From: Owenia fusiformis
Lineage: Eukaryota; Annelida; Polychaeta; Sabellida; Oweniidae
Direction of reading: 5' to 3'
Assembly (NCBI GenBank): GCA_903813345.2
Contig: CAIIXF020000007.1
Span: 30,600,698-30,664,697, forward strand
Length of the DNA stretch: 64,000 nt
The position numbers and the translations under genes were made by a program. Shown in pieces: positions 34,601-43,469 of this stretch. The notes under the pieces were generated by a model, which was not told where the DNA came from, did no database searches, and saw only the letters and a program-made list of their open reading frames with translations. The first letter of the stretch is position 1; each line of letters starts with the position of its first letter.

Positions 34601-37012
34601 GTCCAAATAATAAAATAATTGGACGAATATATAATCGAATATCACGTGAACATATTTGATAAGTAAAGGTATCATATTTTAGCAAAAAATCCCCAAACCG
34701 TCGAATACTTGTAATTTTTTAAACAACTTATTTTTCAAAATTAAAAAAATTTCAACATTAAAAAAACAATTTTTCAAAAATAGTGGTCAACAGTACCTAG
34801 TAGTGGTCAACAGTTTACAATTGTTGACCTCCCCAGAGGCCAACCGGCAAAATTGTATACCGAGACTGTAAATCGAAAAACTACTGTTGACAGAGACCTT
34901 AGTAGTTTCAAGGTTTACAGTCGAGGTATATGATTTTGACGGTTGATCGAATGGAGAGGTCTACAATTGTTTTGTTAGTCCGAGTAAACTAATAATACAC
35001 ATATAGACAACAATCATCAATTGGCATGGCTTCATTTCACAACCTTTTCTCCGAACCACGTTAGCAATATTTTTAGAAAATATGGAGACGGTGCAAGTAG
35101 CTTAACTCTGTATTTGGCACATCATGGCGTACTCGTTTGTGAATTAATGTTAATTTTAAGTTTCTATTTGTATTTTTGCTATTCTTGTCGCCTAGTAAAG
35201 TCATTTTCATCAACGTTTACGAAATGTCCGTCTTCCATGTTTTTTGGTGACGTCATGAAACTTTTTTTCAGAAGTAGCGGTCAACAGTACCTAGTAGCGG
35301 TCAACAGTACATAATTTTGACCGCTAATCACCCAATTAGAATCGAGTATTTCAGTTGAGGTACTAACAAAACATTTTGTTGCCCGCTCATCAACCAATCA
35401 GAATTGAGTATTTCAATTGAGGTACTAACAACCAAAAATGACTGATATTGTTGTCTTTCCAAAATTATATGAGTTATTTGTAAGCAATTTCCATACGGTA
35501 AAGCAAGGGCATTTAATTTAGAAAATGTATAATCTTTATTTTTCAGATACAATATCAATGAGATTGCCTCCCGGGGATTCTGTACTTTATTTAGTTTGCC
35601 TTGTATATCCTTTTAACTTTGATATAGACAAAGAAACCAAACAAAATACGTTTCGTTCATGGACCACTGACTCATGCGTTTTATTCATGTCCCGACCTAC
35701 ACCTGTAAACAGAACATAAAACAGTTTCTCTATTCAATGATACATTATATTGGTGTTTTTGCATCAGCACATTGGTGTTGTTGCATCATCGATAAGAAAC
35801 AGAGTGGTGTTGTTGCATCAATAGTGAGGAATTAAAACCACGAATTTATCGCTTCTTGATGATGCTACATGTATACCAATGACAGTTTTTTAAAATATAG
35901 ATCATGCGCTAACTGCATGTGCATGATTATTGAGCAACTCGTCCTAGAAATGGGTGTAAATTGGGAAAACAAAACATCGTACGAAAATCTATCACCGGAA
36001 GTCTGGCCATCTTGATGCAACAACACGGTGTTGTTGCATCACGATACCCCCAGTGATATAGTATAATCTCTATAGAAACTTACCAGAAATGTATAGAATG
36101 TAGAAACTGCTCCATTTACAACTACTGTCACCCATGTTGGTATACCAGTTACTGAAAGTGATATTCAACATGGTTATCATTGCACTTCATTAGTGTACGT
36201 TTGGCACCGTTTAGTGTATAGTTTTATCACGGTTCTCTTCTGTCTCAATCAGGATTGGGAGCGTCTTACGTTTGCTAGACGAAGAGATGCGATGAGTATC
36301 CAAATTGCAAAGTTGGATCGTGGAATGATTGTAACTAAATTATTTTTTTGATTTTTGTATAAATGAATCATGGCCTACCTGCTTCTAGAGCTGTTGATGG
36401 AGAAAACAGGACGATTCCCATATAAAGGAGCTGGGACACAATCAAAATTAGAGTACCGGTTAGTTTAGCTGCGTGAGACTTGAACCTAAGTTGGAGGTAC
36501 TACAATAAACCAAAATATCATTAGATCTTTGTATGTGTCGAAAAATGATTATTGAAAACGCAATAAATTCTGGAATCGTTTGAAGTTCAAACAAATGACT
36601 TGTTGCTATTTGGAAAATTTCTTTTGCGAATAATAGCATACCAAACACCATGAATAACATCTCATACCTCGTACGAACTTGTAAGTTTGAGAGGGTACAG
36701 CAGTGGTACAAATGAGACAGCAGCGAAGATAATAGCGATACAGATTCCGAAGGCGTTCAGCCAATACATCGTCCCCCTCCTGTACATCTCAGCCGGCGTA
36801 CCCAAAATCAAAATAGCGGAGAGGAATGAGACGCATATGGAGATAGCCACGGGGAGGGTTGACATGTTTCTGTTAGCCATAAGGTACTCCTTTTGGGTTT
36901 TCTGTTTACCACCCGTGAACGCATAGAACAAGCCAATCCCGGCAGATATGGCCAACATTACACCAAATACCACGTAGTCCCATGGTGAGAAAGTTCTCTC
37001 GAGGGGTAGCAT
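13606..37012 (-). CDS. Sodium-coupled solute transporter, SLC5A5/6/8/12 group, 14 exons, 720 aa
   Basis: Exons in transcription order: 37012-36668, 36499-36379, 36151-36084, 22048-21968, 21606-21533, 21242-21102, 20148-20013, 17694-17496, 17376-17306, 17202-17116, 16028-15793, 15442-15342, 14509-14382, 13980-13606. All junctions are GT-AG in phase. Family landmarks: N-terminal WDYVVFGVML; the RNMSTLPVAISI segment; SSYEYLQLRF; VVWTDVFQ; a tryptophan-rich QRHTFWGLIVG; SGSLSTMSS; FTGAAGGPL. This is the pattern of the monocarboxylate/iodide/multivitamin branch of Na+ symporters, multi-pass plasma-membrane proteins of about 13 helices. Three N-glycosylation sequons (NCT, NST, NMT) lie in exon 11. 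The hydrophilic C-terminal tail of about 170 residues makes it longer than the 610-640 aa usual for the group, and it ends VMI, a possible class II PDZ ligand. The substrate cannot be told from sequence. An AATAAA lies 9-14 bases past the stop. Confidence 0.93.
14833..15030. repeat. Two tandem ~98-bp copies in transporter intron 12
   Basis: Two near-identical copies lie side by side (about 14833-14930 and 14932-15030). Each contains AAAACTTATTATATAAAATA, AGTCTAGTTGACTCTC and GGGGGGATTTTG. They are intronic, carry no exon sequence, and directly precede the splice-junction minisatellite. Confidence 0.8.
15038..15360. repeat. Minisatellite containing the 3' end and donor of transporter exon 12
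   Basis: There are eleven copies of a 29-bp unit, typically GAATTGATACATGTGAGGCA plus GCTAACAAT. The eleventh copy (15332-15360) is the real junction: bases 15342-15360 are the last 19 coding bases of exon 12, and 15332-15341 are the first ten intron bases. The ninth copy is an exact duplicate of the junction, with its donor dinucleotide. Most others read CACAT|GTATC instead of CACAG|GTATC on the transcribed strand, so GT is kept but the exonic G is lost. Confidence 0.9.
16049..17013. mobile_element. AAAGGATYGGTATCGAT-family MITE, copy 1 (transporter intron 10)
   Basis: The left end AAAGGATCGGTATCGATATG and the right end ATCGATACCAATCCTTTGC are inverse, extending about 35 bp with the shared GAACTGAATTGAAC stretch. 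The roughly 965-bp interior is AT-rich and non-coding, and itself has a duplicated block (about 16115-16330 and 16330-16515). Two related copies lie at 20434-21036 and 47386-48064. The parent superfamily is not assigned. Confidence 0.75.
17771..18042. mobile_element. Short MITE with ~60-bp inverted ends (transporter intron 7)
   Basis: The left arm starts TTTTTGACCCACCGGATGTT and the right arm ends AAACATCCGGTAGGTCTAAA. The inverse match continues through GAGTCTCATACTGCACCG and the CAAACTTG block. The interior is about 150 bp and non-coding. Target duplications are not evident. Confidence 0.65.
18594..18667 (-). pseudogene. Degenerate tRNA-Thr pseudogene
   Basis: On the minus strand the 3' half matches the neighbouring tRNA-Thr genes (TCATGAGTTCAATCCTCATT and the GGAGGCT acceptor end). 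The 5' half is altered: the acceptor and D arm no longer pair, and extra bases interrupt the anticodon 3' stem. It is one of three related copies within 500 bp. Confidence 0.75.
18773..18844 (-). tRNA. tRNA-Thr(TGT)
   Basis: A 72-base cloverleaf folds cleanly. The acceptor stem is GCCTCTA with TGGAGGC (one G-U pair), followed by a D arm GCTC/GAGC, an anticodon stem CTGGT/ACCAG with loop CTTGTAA (anticodon TGT), and a T arm ATGAG/CTCAT around TTCAATC. No intron is present. A T-rich pol III terminator follows on the minus strand. It lies in transporter intron 7 and is transcribed in the host-gene direction. Confidence 0.92.
18991..19062 (+). tRNA. tRNA-Thr(TGT), inverted second copy
   Basis: This copy is identical to the minus-strand copy except in the last T-stem base, where CTCAC replaces CTCAT and leaves one A-C mismatch in the T stem. 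The anticodon is TGT. A TTTT stretch follows about 15 bases downstream. The two genes are divergent, with their 5' ends 146 bp apart. Confidence 0.9.
20434..21036. mobile_element. AAAGGATYGGTATCGAT-family MITE, copy 2 (transporter intron 6)
   Basis: The ends are AAAGGATTGGTATCGATAAG on the left and ATCGATACCAATCCTTTGC on the right. The interior shares its phrases with the copy at 16049-17013 in inverse order, and with the copy at 47386-48064 in the same order (for example TTCCTTTCTACCAATTCTTG). Confidence 0.75.
21835..22000. repeat. Decayed minisatellite containing the 3' end and donor of transporter exon 4
   Basis: Exon 4 ends at 21968, and its last 24 or so bases plus the donor (on the plus strand CATACCTTTATAACAATGGC, then GAGTAAGCC) recur towards lower coordinates. 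Recognisable copies lie at about 21920-21945 (ACCTTTATAACATTGGCAAG), 21888-21912 (ACCTTTATTGGCGAGTAAG) and 21838-21865 (TTCTATAACATTGGCGAGTG). Spacing is about 35-55 bp. Between copies, the sequence CATTTATGACAATGACTACA is also repeated. The copies are more diverged than at exon 12. Confidence 0.75.
22164..24688. repeat. LTR 1 of the array
   Basis: A long terminal repeat of 2,525 bp with TG...CA ends and an AATAAA-type signal near 24434. Short open frames inside it are not recognisable proteins. Confidence 0.88.
26292..28816. repeat. LTR 2 (shared, central) of the array
   Basis: This repeat has the same length and termini as LTR 1. It serves as the right LTR of the first unit and the left LTR of the second, the layout expected after unequal recombination. 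Confidence 0.88.
30420..32944. repeat. LTR 3 of the array
   Basis: The terminal LTR ends at GTCGTTACA and is followed by the CCAT target duplication. It is nearly identical to the other two. Confidence 0.88.
32985..36055. mobile_element. 3,071-bp DNA transposon with ~265-bp inverted ends and GATGCAACAACACCA motifs
   Basis: The termini are CACTGGGGAGTATCGTGATG and CATCACGATACCCCCAGTG. The inverse match runs about 265 bp inwards (to about 33255 on the left, from about 35795 on the right). ATATA flanks both sides (32980-32984 and 36056-36060). Each end begins with a near-perfect palindrome made of GATGCAACAACACC and its inverse, and further copies of the 15-mer lie at about 33221, 33244, 33275, 35775 and 35803. 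No transposase frame is visible. CAATTGT-family units are nested inside. It lies in transporter intron 3, 36 bp from the LTR array. Confidence 0.82.
34262..35440. repeat. Cluster of CAATTGT-family units nested in the 3,071-bp transposon
   Basis: Three successive units (about 34262-34425, 34458-34600 and 34815-34975) each begin ACAATTGTAGACCTCTC or a near match and end GAGAGGTTAACAATTGT. Each has an internal pair AGGTCAACTGGCAAAATT and its inverse. The third continues into the same tail as the ANKZF1 intron 1 copy (TTCATTTCACAACCTTTTCT, then ACGAAATGTCCGTCT) up to about 35430, where a GAGTATTTCA(A/G)TTGAGGTACT block is duplicated. Confidence 0.65.
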
Positions 37013-37560
37013 TTTGATGCTTTTGCCCCGTGTATGCTGATTCTTAAAGAACTATTTGTTGGTATTCAACATCAAAGTCTTCAATTGTGTTCTGTCAGTG
37101 AAGAATCCTAAACTTCTTCGCTTACACACTTTCTTCGATACTGGTGAGGACCAAAGATAGTCTCGCGAATTTTAAAGTGTATGTAAATATATATGAAGAA
37201 TGGAACTAGATAAGACGGACATATCTCCTAATCCAAGGAATTTATGGGCTCAACATGCTTGAATGTGATAATTCTATATCAAGGCTTGTAGCGTAGGTAC
37301 CATTGTTTTAAACCAAATATTGTCTACCAGGATGCTAAAATAATTGTTTGATTATATGAATATAATATTATTCCATATTGTTTTATTTAGGGGTTGGGGA
37401 CAGGTAACTTTGGGCGCAAGTTGGGCGTTGGGTTATCCTCCATTCATGGTTAAAATGCGTTAAGATACAACATAATTTAAGATGAAGAAAATGTAATCCA
37501 AGAAAGTACCTGCTGCCAACTTAACAATTAAATTGAATAGGTTTATTTCATAAATACATG

Positions 37561-38734
37561 TACAGGGTGTCCCGAAAGTATTGCCCCCCCCCCCTTAGGC
37601 AGGCATATACCAATGTCTCCATAGTATTTGTCATATATCATTTTAAAGCTCATTCAAAGTTACACTGATTTGCCAAATATCATGGTTCAACTCACAAATC
37701 GTAAAATAATAGTCGATTTGTCTCCCTAGGCCATGTTAACAGCAGCAATGCTTTCCATATATGGCCTTAAATGCGCTTCAAATAGGGATGTGGCATTTTG
37801 TAACCCTTATAAAACCTTCTTAAGGCATTTTAGAAGAGTTTCCTTGGAGTATATACCCCCAGCGTCCTAATTTTGAACACAATATCCATCCTATCTTCGA
37901 CAATAGCGCCCATATTTTAGGTCACATTCAGGTCAGGGCTTACTTCCTGCGAAAGCTATGTGGATTTTGATATAATAGCTTTCTACGGCGCACTTAGGCA
38001 GCTGAATAATAGTGACCCTTGAAACACAAATAAAGTCGATCAGCGGCTTACTTTTGGTCTCTAACTGTGTCTTCCATCAGTATCATCAATCCGTGCGAGT
38101 ATTATTACTTCTTTTTCGATCAAGACTTGTAAATAGTTCATCGAGTGAATGTTTTTTCGACCCATTTCCAATATGGCGGTTTGCTAGGAGCGAGATACGC
38201 AACGAACGAAATGAATTTTGAGAATGAGTTAGGTTCGGTCAACCTCCGGAGATTTACGAAAATGTCCGAACAGAATACGCATTGGAATTTGGCAGAAAAA
38301 CATTTACTCGACTAACAATTGCAAGTCTTATCGAAAAGGAAGTACTTCAGCGCTCCAATACTTGCACGGAAGGATGATAATGATGTATGACATAGTTAGA
38401 GAACAAAAGTAAGCCGCTGATCGACTTAATTCGTGTTTCAAAGGTCACTATTATTCAGCTGTCTATTTCCCCGTTCGAGAGCCATAAGTTTCAAAATCTA
38501 ACATGGCTCTCGAAGTGAGTAAGTCAGGGCTGTTTCCAGGATACTGTATTGAACTATATTTTTGGCCAAACGCTAAGTTTTGAAATGCCTGTAACTTTTT
38601 ACCATTTGTGAGTTGAACCATGATACTTGGCAATTCAATGTAACTTTGGATAAACTTTAAAATGATATATGACACATACCATGGAGACATTGGTATATGT
38701 CTGCCTAGGGGGCCCATACTTTCGGGACGCCCTA
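37561..38734. mobile_element. Mariner-like MITE with CAGGGTGTCCCGAAAGTA ends
   Basis: The left end is TACAGGGTGTCCCGAAAGTA and the right end is TACTTTCGGGACGCCCTA, inverse with two mismatches and TA at each edge. The inverse match continues inwards (CATATACCAATGTCTCCAT against ATGGAGACATTGGTATATG; TCATGGTTCAACTCACAAAT against its inverse). Ends of this type belong to Tc1/mariner relatives. It is interrupted by the 583-bp element at 37940-38522 and encodes no transposase. Confidence 0.75.
37940..38522. mobile_element. hAT-like MITE nested in the mariner-like MITE (family copy 1)
   Basis: The element begins TTACTTCCTGCG and ends GAAGTGAGTAA. It is flanked by an exact 8-bp duplication, GTCAGGGC (37932-37939 and 38523-38530). 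Internally it has inverted blocks around TTTTTCGATCAAGACTTGTA, CCAATATGGCGGTTTGCTAG and AAGTAAGCCGCTGATCGACT. A second copy lies at 61445-61971. No coding frame is present. Confidence 0.75.
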
Positions 38735-39245
38735 TATACAGTGAATCACAGGGTTGGGGCAAATCGCCTTCCGGCATTTCATGTTCCCATATTTTTTTTA
38801 CAAATGAGATTTGAATATCTGAACTAACAAATATGAAATAATAAGACAAATATTTCATTCTTACGGAGGGCAATACCTGTTCATTTTGCAGTATGTATTG
38901 CGCGCACCCGCATCCCGTAGGACGAGGGCAATTCATGTTACAAAAATCATAACCTGCATTAACCCCAAGTATCATTGAACAGTACACTTTTATTTTCGTC
39001 CAATGTAGTTGTCAGAATTGAGGGAGCTGTGAAATACGCTATGGTATTTTCAATCACATGATACTGAATCAGCCAATCAACGATTTATAGCAATGATATG
39101 ATGAATCTGTTTAATTGAAGAATCAAACAATAATTCTGTTGAAGAATAGGGATAGAGTTGCTGCTACGAACGATAAGATAAGGATGATCTTGGAGAACGT
39201 TGAAAATTGAAGTCAGTCTCAACAGTATTTGTTAAGTTATTGGAA

Positions 39246-39356
39246 GTTTTAAGAATTTGTTACAGACGCCAACAGCCACCGGCCGATCGCCAACCATCAA
39301 CCGCTGCCACAAAAGCGGAGACCCTAACAATATGTCATCACTTGGTGGTGACATAA
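39246..39356. repeat. Terminal fragment of the TGTCACCACC family
   Basis: On the minus strand this reads TATGTCACCACC, then GTCTCC, the GGTTG-rich block and the TCTGTAACAA motif. It matches the starts of the elements at 9040 and 56876 in the opposite orientation. Only the terminus is present. Confidence 0.65.
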
Positions 39357-39849
39357 AAAGTTACTTCTTTATTTTTTATTCATCACTCTAATTTACTACC
39401 ATGTTGCATGAACTTAATCACTAGCCAACTGGTGGACAGACAGAACCTAAGATAAAGGAAAGTTAACATTCTATCAGACATGAAAATATATTAAATTTTA
39501 CTGTAAAAACACTTTATTTACTAACAAACAAATCTACATATTCACAACTATATGTCGGGCCTTTTTAAAAATCTGAGACAAGAATTGAGTCCCATGTTTC
39601 CAAAATGAATTTTCATAAAAAAATATTGCCTATTTATGATTCAAATTGAACAAATTTATTTTGTTCAAAAATTGCCCACCATGGGATAGGGGAGTCAGCT
39701 CATTATAAACAGTGTTCTCAATAATGTCCAATTAAATGCGCATTTCACTATGTTATATCCATTACAACCTTCAGCCATGGTAACAAACTCAATATATGAA
39801 GCAAATTAACATGGTGAAGGATGGTCAAAACAATGTACATATCATGTGT

Positions 39850-42800
39850 CTAATTGTATTTCTCTTGTCCCTCAATCATGGTGTCGATGATGAATTGGTA
39901 CAGCTTGGTCCATAGTGCATTGTGGTCATCTGTGAAGGAATCGCCCAACTTCTCTTTCATCAACTCTCGTTGTGATTCACCCAAGAACTGGAAAAAGAAG
40001 AAAAATGCAACAGTTGACATGCGTAGTTTAAGTTTTAATAGCGTTAGAACCCGGGTGTTAGAATTCGTTTTTAAACCAAGCCCCATGATAAAGAAATCTT
40101 CATCCTAGACCTAACCTGCTTCTGAAAACGAGACCATTAGATCCCTTTTCCCTAGCCGTCATTTTAGGTTTAACTTCATTTCTGTTCAACAAAACTCTGA
40201 CATTGGCAGTAAATGATAATGTATAGCACAATGCCCTCAAGTTTTGGATCAGAGGGACATACATCAAACCATCAACCCCTATCCTAATCCTCCGAACACA
40301 CGGTTCAGGCAATACCGACTTTGTTCAAATATGTAACAAAATAGATGATAGCTGAATGAATTATTCTATGCGAAGGTTGTATGGATGCTTAGCCTAATGG
40401 TTAAGCCTAATTTATATATTCTATTTAATTGTTTCAAAATCAATCTAGACTAATCAACTTACAGGGAAAAAGTCTTTTGGAATGTTATAGCCATTGGTTC
40501 CGTGTCTACCACCTAGGGAAAGAAGAGATGGGACGATGCTCTCCATGTTGTCAAGGTCATCCACAACATTGCCGATCATCTTTGATACCATGGTGATGTG
40601 AAGCATGAGACGGGAGGTATCTTGCATTTGTCCCTCGGCTTTGGTAGAGGCGAAGGAGAACACAGACTGGGTCTGTGGGTACTTCTCGAACATCCTAGAA
40701 AAGAAATAAACCACAGTTGCAGTGTATAAAAGCAAAGGGTGTTCAAAAAGTATTGAGTATATTTATTTAAATAGCAGCTGTCCCGTACTTTTGGATCACC
40801 ATGTAAAATTGAATTGAAATATACAAAGTGCTTGGAATATGATCAACCAAGTATTGACGACTTGATCTCTGGTGTTAAGGAATAACTAAGGGCCCTCTAG
40901 AGGAAACGATATAAGAGAATTTCAAAACCCAAACACTTGCACATATTCGGCTAGCTACTTTGCACGAGGGTAGTCCGGACAATCGAGTAACAAAATATGG
41001 ATGGACAGCAGCCAGATGAAGGCAAAGGACATTCTGATAGCCGAATTAATGCAGCAATGTATTGAGGCAAAGGACACAAAGGTGGTTAATAAATAAACGC
41101 TATATTGCAGCTAGAAGGTATAAACTGATTATTGAAAATAAAAATGCCAAGTGTTCATCAAGTATCAAGACAACGTTAAGTCACTTACTCTTTTTCCCCA
41201 CAATCCTTTGACGTTAACTCCTATCTAAAGTTTAAGCAACGCCAACTACCAATTTGAACCACAAAGTTAAACCCTAATGCCAATGGAGACGTGCGTGTCG
41301 TTATTTACCTAAAAACATGTCAAGTCGTGCGTGTCGTTATTTACCTGTAAAACATGTCAAGTCGTGCGTGTCGTTATTTACCTGTAAAGCATGTCAAGTC
41401 GTGCGTGTCGTTATTTACCTTTAAAACATGTCAAGTCGTGCGTGTCTTTATTTACCTTTAAAACATGTCAAGTCGTGCGTGTCGTCATTTACCTGTAAAA
41501 CTTGTCCAATCGTGCGTGTCGTTATTTACCTGTAAAGCATGTCAAGTCGTGCGTGTCGTTATTTACCTGTAAAACATGTCAAGTCGTGCGTGTCGTTATT
41601 TACCTGTAAAACATGTCAAGTCGTGTGTGTCGTTATTTACCTGTAAAACATGTCAAGTCGTGTGTGTCGTTATTTACCTGTAAAACATGTCAAGTCGTGC
41701 GTGTCGTTATTTACCTGTAAAACATGTCAAGTCGTGCGTGTCGTTATTTATCTTTAAAACATGTCAAGTCGTGTGTGTCTTTATTTACCTATAAAACATG
41801 TCAAGTCGTGCGTGTCGTCATTTACCCGTAAAACATGTCAAATCGTGCGTGTTGTTATTTACCTGTAAAACATGTCGAGTCGTGCATGTCGTTATTTACC
41901 TGTAAAACATGTCAAATCGTGCGTGTCGTTATTTACCTGTAAAACATGTCAAGTCGTGCCTGTCGTTATTTACCTGTAAAACATGTCAAGTCGTGTGTGT
42001 CGTTATTTACCTGTAAAACATGTCAAGTCGTGTGTGTCGTTATTTATCTTTAAAACATGTCAAGTCGTGCGTGTCTTTATTTACCTATAAAACATGTCAA
42101 GTCGTGCGTGTCGTCATTTACCCGTAAAACATGTCAAATCGTGCGTGTCGTTATTTACCTGTAAAACATGTCAAGTCCAGCCTGTGTTGGGTTGGCGCCC
42201 ATGAACGTTGTCCAGCTGAGCTTCAACTTTTGCTTCTCGTTGACGGTGAGAGCCAATTTGTCACTGCTGTTCTGATAACGTACTCTCTCGTACAACCTAC
42301 AACAAAACAGCGTAATAATCTCATGTTAATAGTAATAACTTGGTAATAATAGTATCATCCAGAATAAAGTACTAAACACGACATGTTGATTGTTTTTTCA
42401 ACAAAGCAGCGGGTCATTTCACGTACACGTATTTACTTAAAGTGTGTCTTGTAGTTTTCCCATTTGTGCTTTACTAGTATTGATGTGTGTACGGAGTATA
42501 AAGCAGTTATATCAAAACTAAATGGAAAATATTTGCGTTTTATTAAAATAAATTCATAAAGTAGTATTCCGTCTATTATAGAAATATAAAAAGAGAGTAA
42601 AAACTGCCAATGTGAATGTAGGAGTTGATTTTTATGACGTGGGTATAAGATGTTCTGTACTTACTCGCAAATCATGGACTCTGATACTTGTGCTAGATCC
42701 TGAAAGTAAACATTGAATATATTATATAACATAAAATACATCGAAGTCAAAATTAATACTTAAATAGAGTTAGTAATTTGTAATTTCAATTGTAAAAATC

Positions 42801-43454
42801 TCACTTGATTCTGATCGATCAAAATGCCGTGGAGAGGAATTCTAACAGACGCATCAAGAAGTTTTTAAGAATCTCAGGTCAAGAACAATTTCATATTGAT
42901 TGTTATATAGTATTTTACAAGTCAAATAGGCGTTTTGAAATCATAAATCAAAGTAGAAAGTAAAAAATAAAAGAGGAACATCAACATTTCCCTGGTCAGC
43001 TTTGCTCCCTTTGAAAGACAAATATTGATGTTGATGATGGTTTCCGACTTACACAACCTGCATTTGGGAGAAAAATTACTACTTTATTTAAATAATTTGG
43101 ATCAAACGTAATATAGGATTGCAGTCACGCCCCATTTCTTTTTAAACGGAAAAGTTTTCAACCAAAGTACGTCAAAACATTACATTACAGTTGATCTCAA
43201 ATAAAAAACAATTTTAGAATTACAAAAACAGTAATGCTTTCTTTCACTTGTAAACTCCCAACACGATTATTCTTTTCAGATTTAAAAACGCCTTTTTTAA
43301 AACTTTGATGAAGAATTTTATTAAAATAATAAATTTCTGCGTTCAAAGCACAATAATATAGTCATTAACTTTTAAACTAAAGCAATAAGATACTATGTCT
43401 AGTAGCTTACTGTATGAAATCATTGGATCCTAATAATGAAGATCAACTTACCAT
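39850..43454 (-). CDS. Globin, 5 coding exons, 181 aa
   Basis: Coding exons: 43454-43452 (the ATG alone), 42699-42665, 42296-42159, 40694-40463, 39987-39850; phases fit throughout. The globin fold is recognisable: W41 (helix A), P65 in KYPQT (C helix), F73 (CD1), distal histidine H91 (E7) and proximal histidine H123 (F8, in GGRHG), so both heme ligands are present. The introns after FYR (phase 2) and after KDFFP (phase 0) correspond to the ancient globin positions B12.2 and G7.0. No signal peptide is seen, so it is probably intracellular. Whether it stores oxygen or does nitric-oxide or redox chemistry cannot be told. The third intron, next to exon 3, holds a large minisatellite made from the exon 3 splice junction. 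Confidence 0.94.
41288..42177. repeat. Minisatellite containing the 3' end and donor of globin exon 3
   Basis: About 24 copies of a 37-38-bp unit lie in tandem; on the plus strand a unit is GTGCGTGTCGTTATTTACCT followed by GTAAAACATGTCAAGTC. The last copy (around 42140-42177) is the real junction: bases from 42159 upwards are the final 19 coding bases of exon 3, and those below are intron. Most copies keep ACAG|GTAAAT on the transcribed strand, so some twenty 5' splice-site-like sequences are strung through the intron. Copies vary by 0-4 bases. The unit is tandem without unique spacers. Confidence 0.92.
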
Positions 43455-43469
43455 GGTGAAGATTTGTGC

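Larger units (their letters stand above)
37013..39849. other. Intergenic region between transporter 5' end and globin 3' end
   Basis: This holds the transporter upstream sequence (37013-37560), a mariner-like MITE with a second element nested in it (37561-38734), an AT-rich stretch with no recognised feature (38735-39245), the end of a TGTCACCACC element (39246-39356) and the probable globin 3' untranslated region (AATAAA on the minus strand at 39513-39518). No exon was recognised. Confidence 0.6.

Noticed and set aside
41288-42177. CRISPR-like array of regular 37-bp repeats
   Set aside because: The units are directly tandem with no unique spacers, the genome is eukaryotic, and the unit is a globin exon-intron junction.
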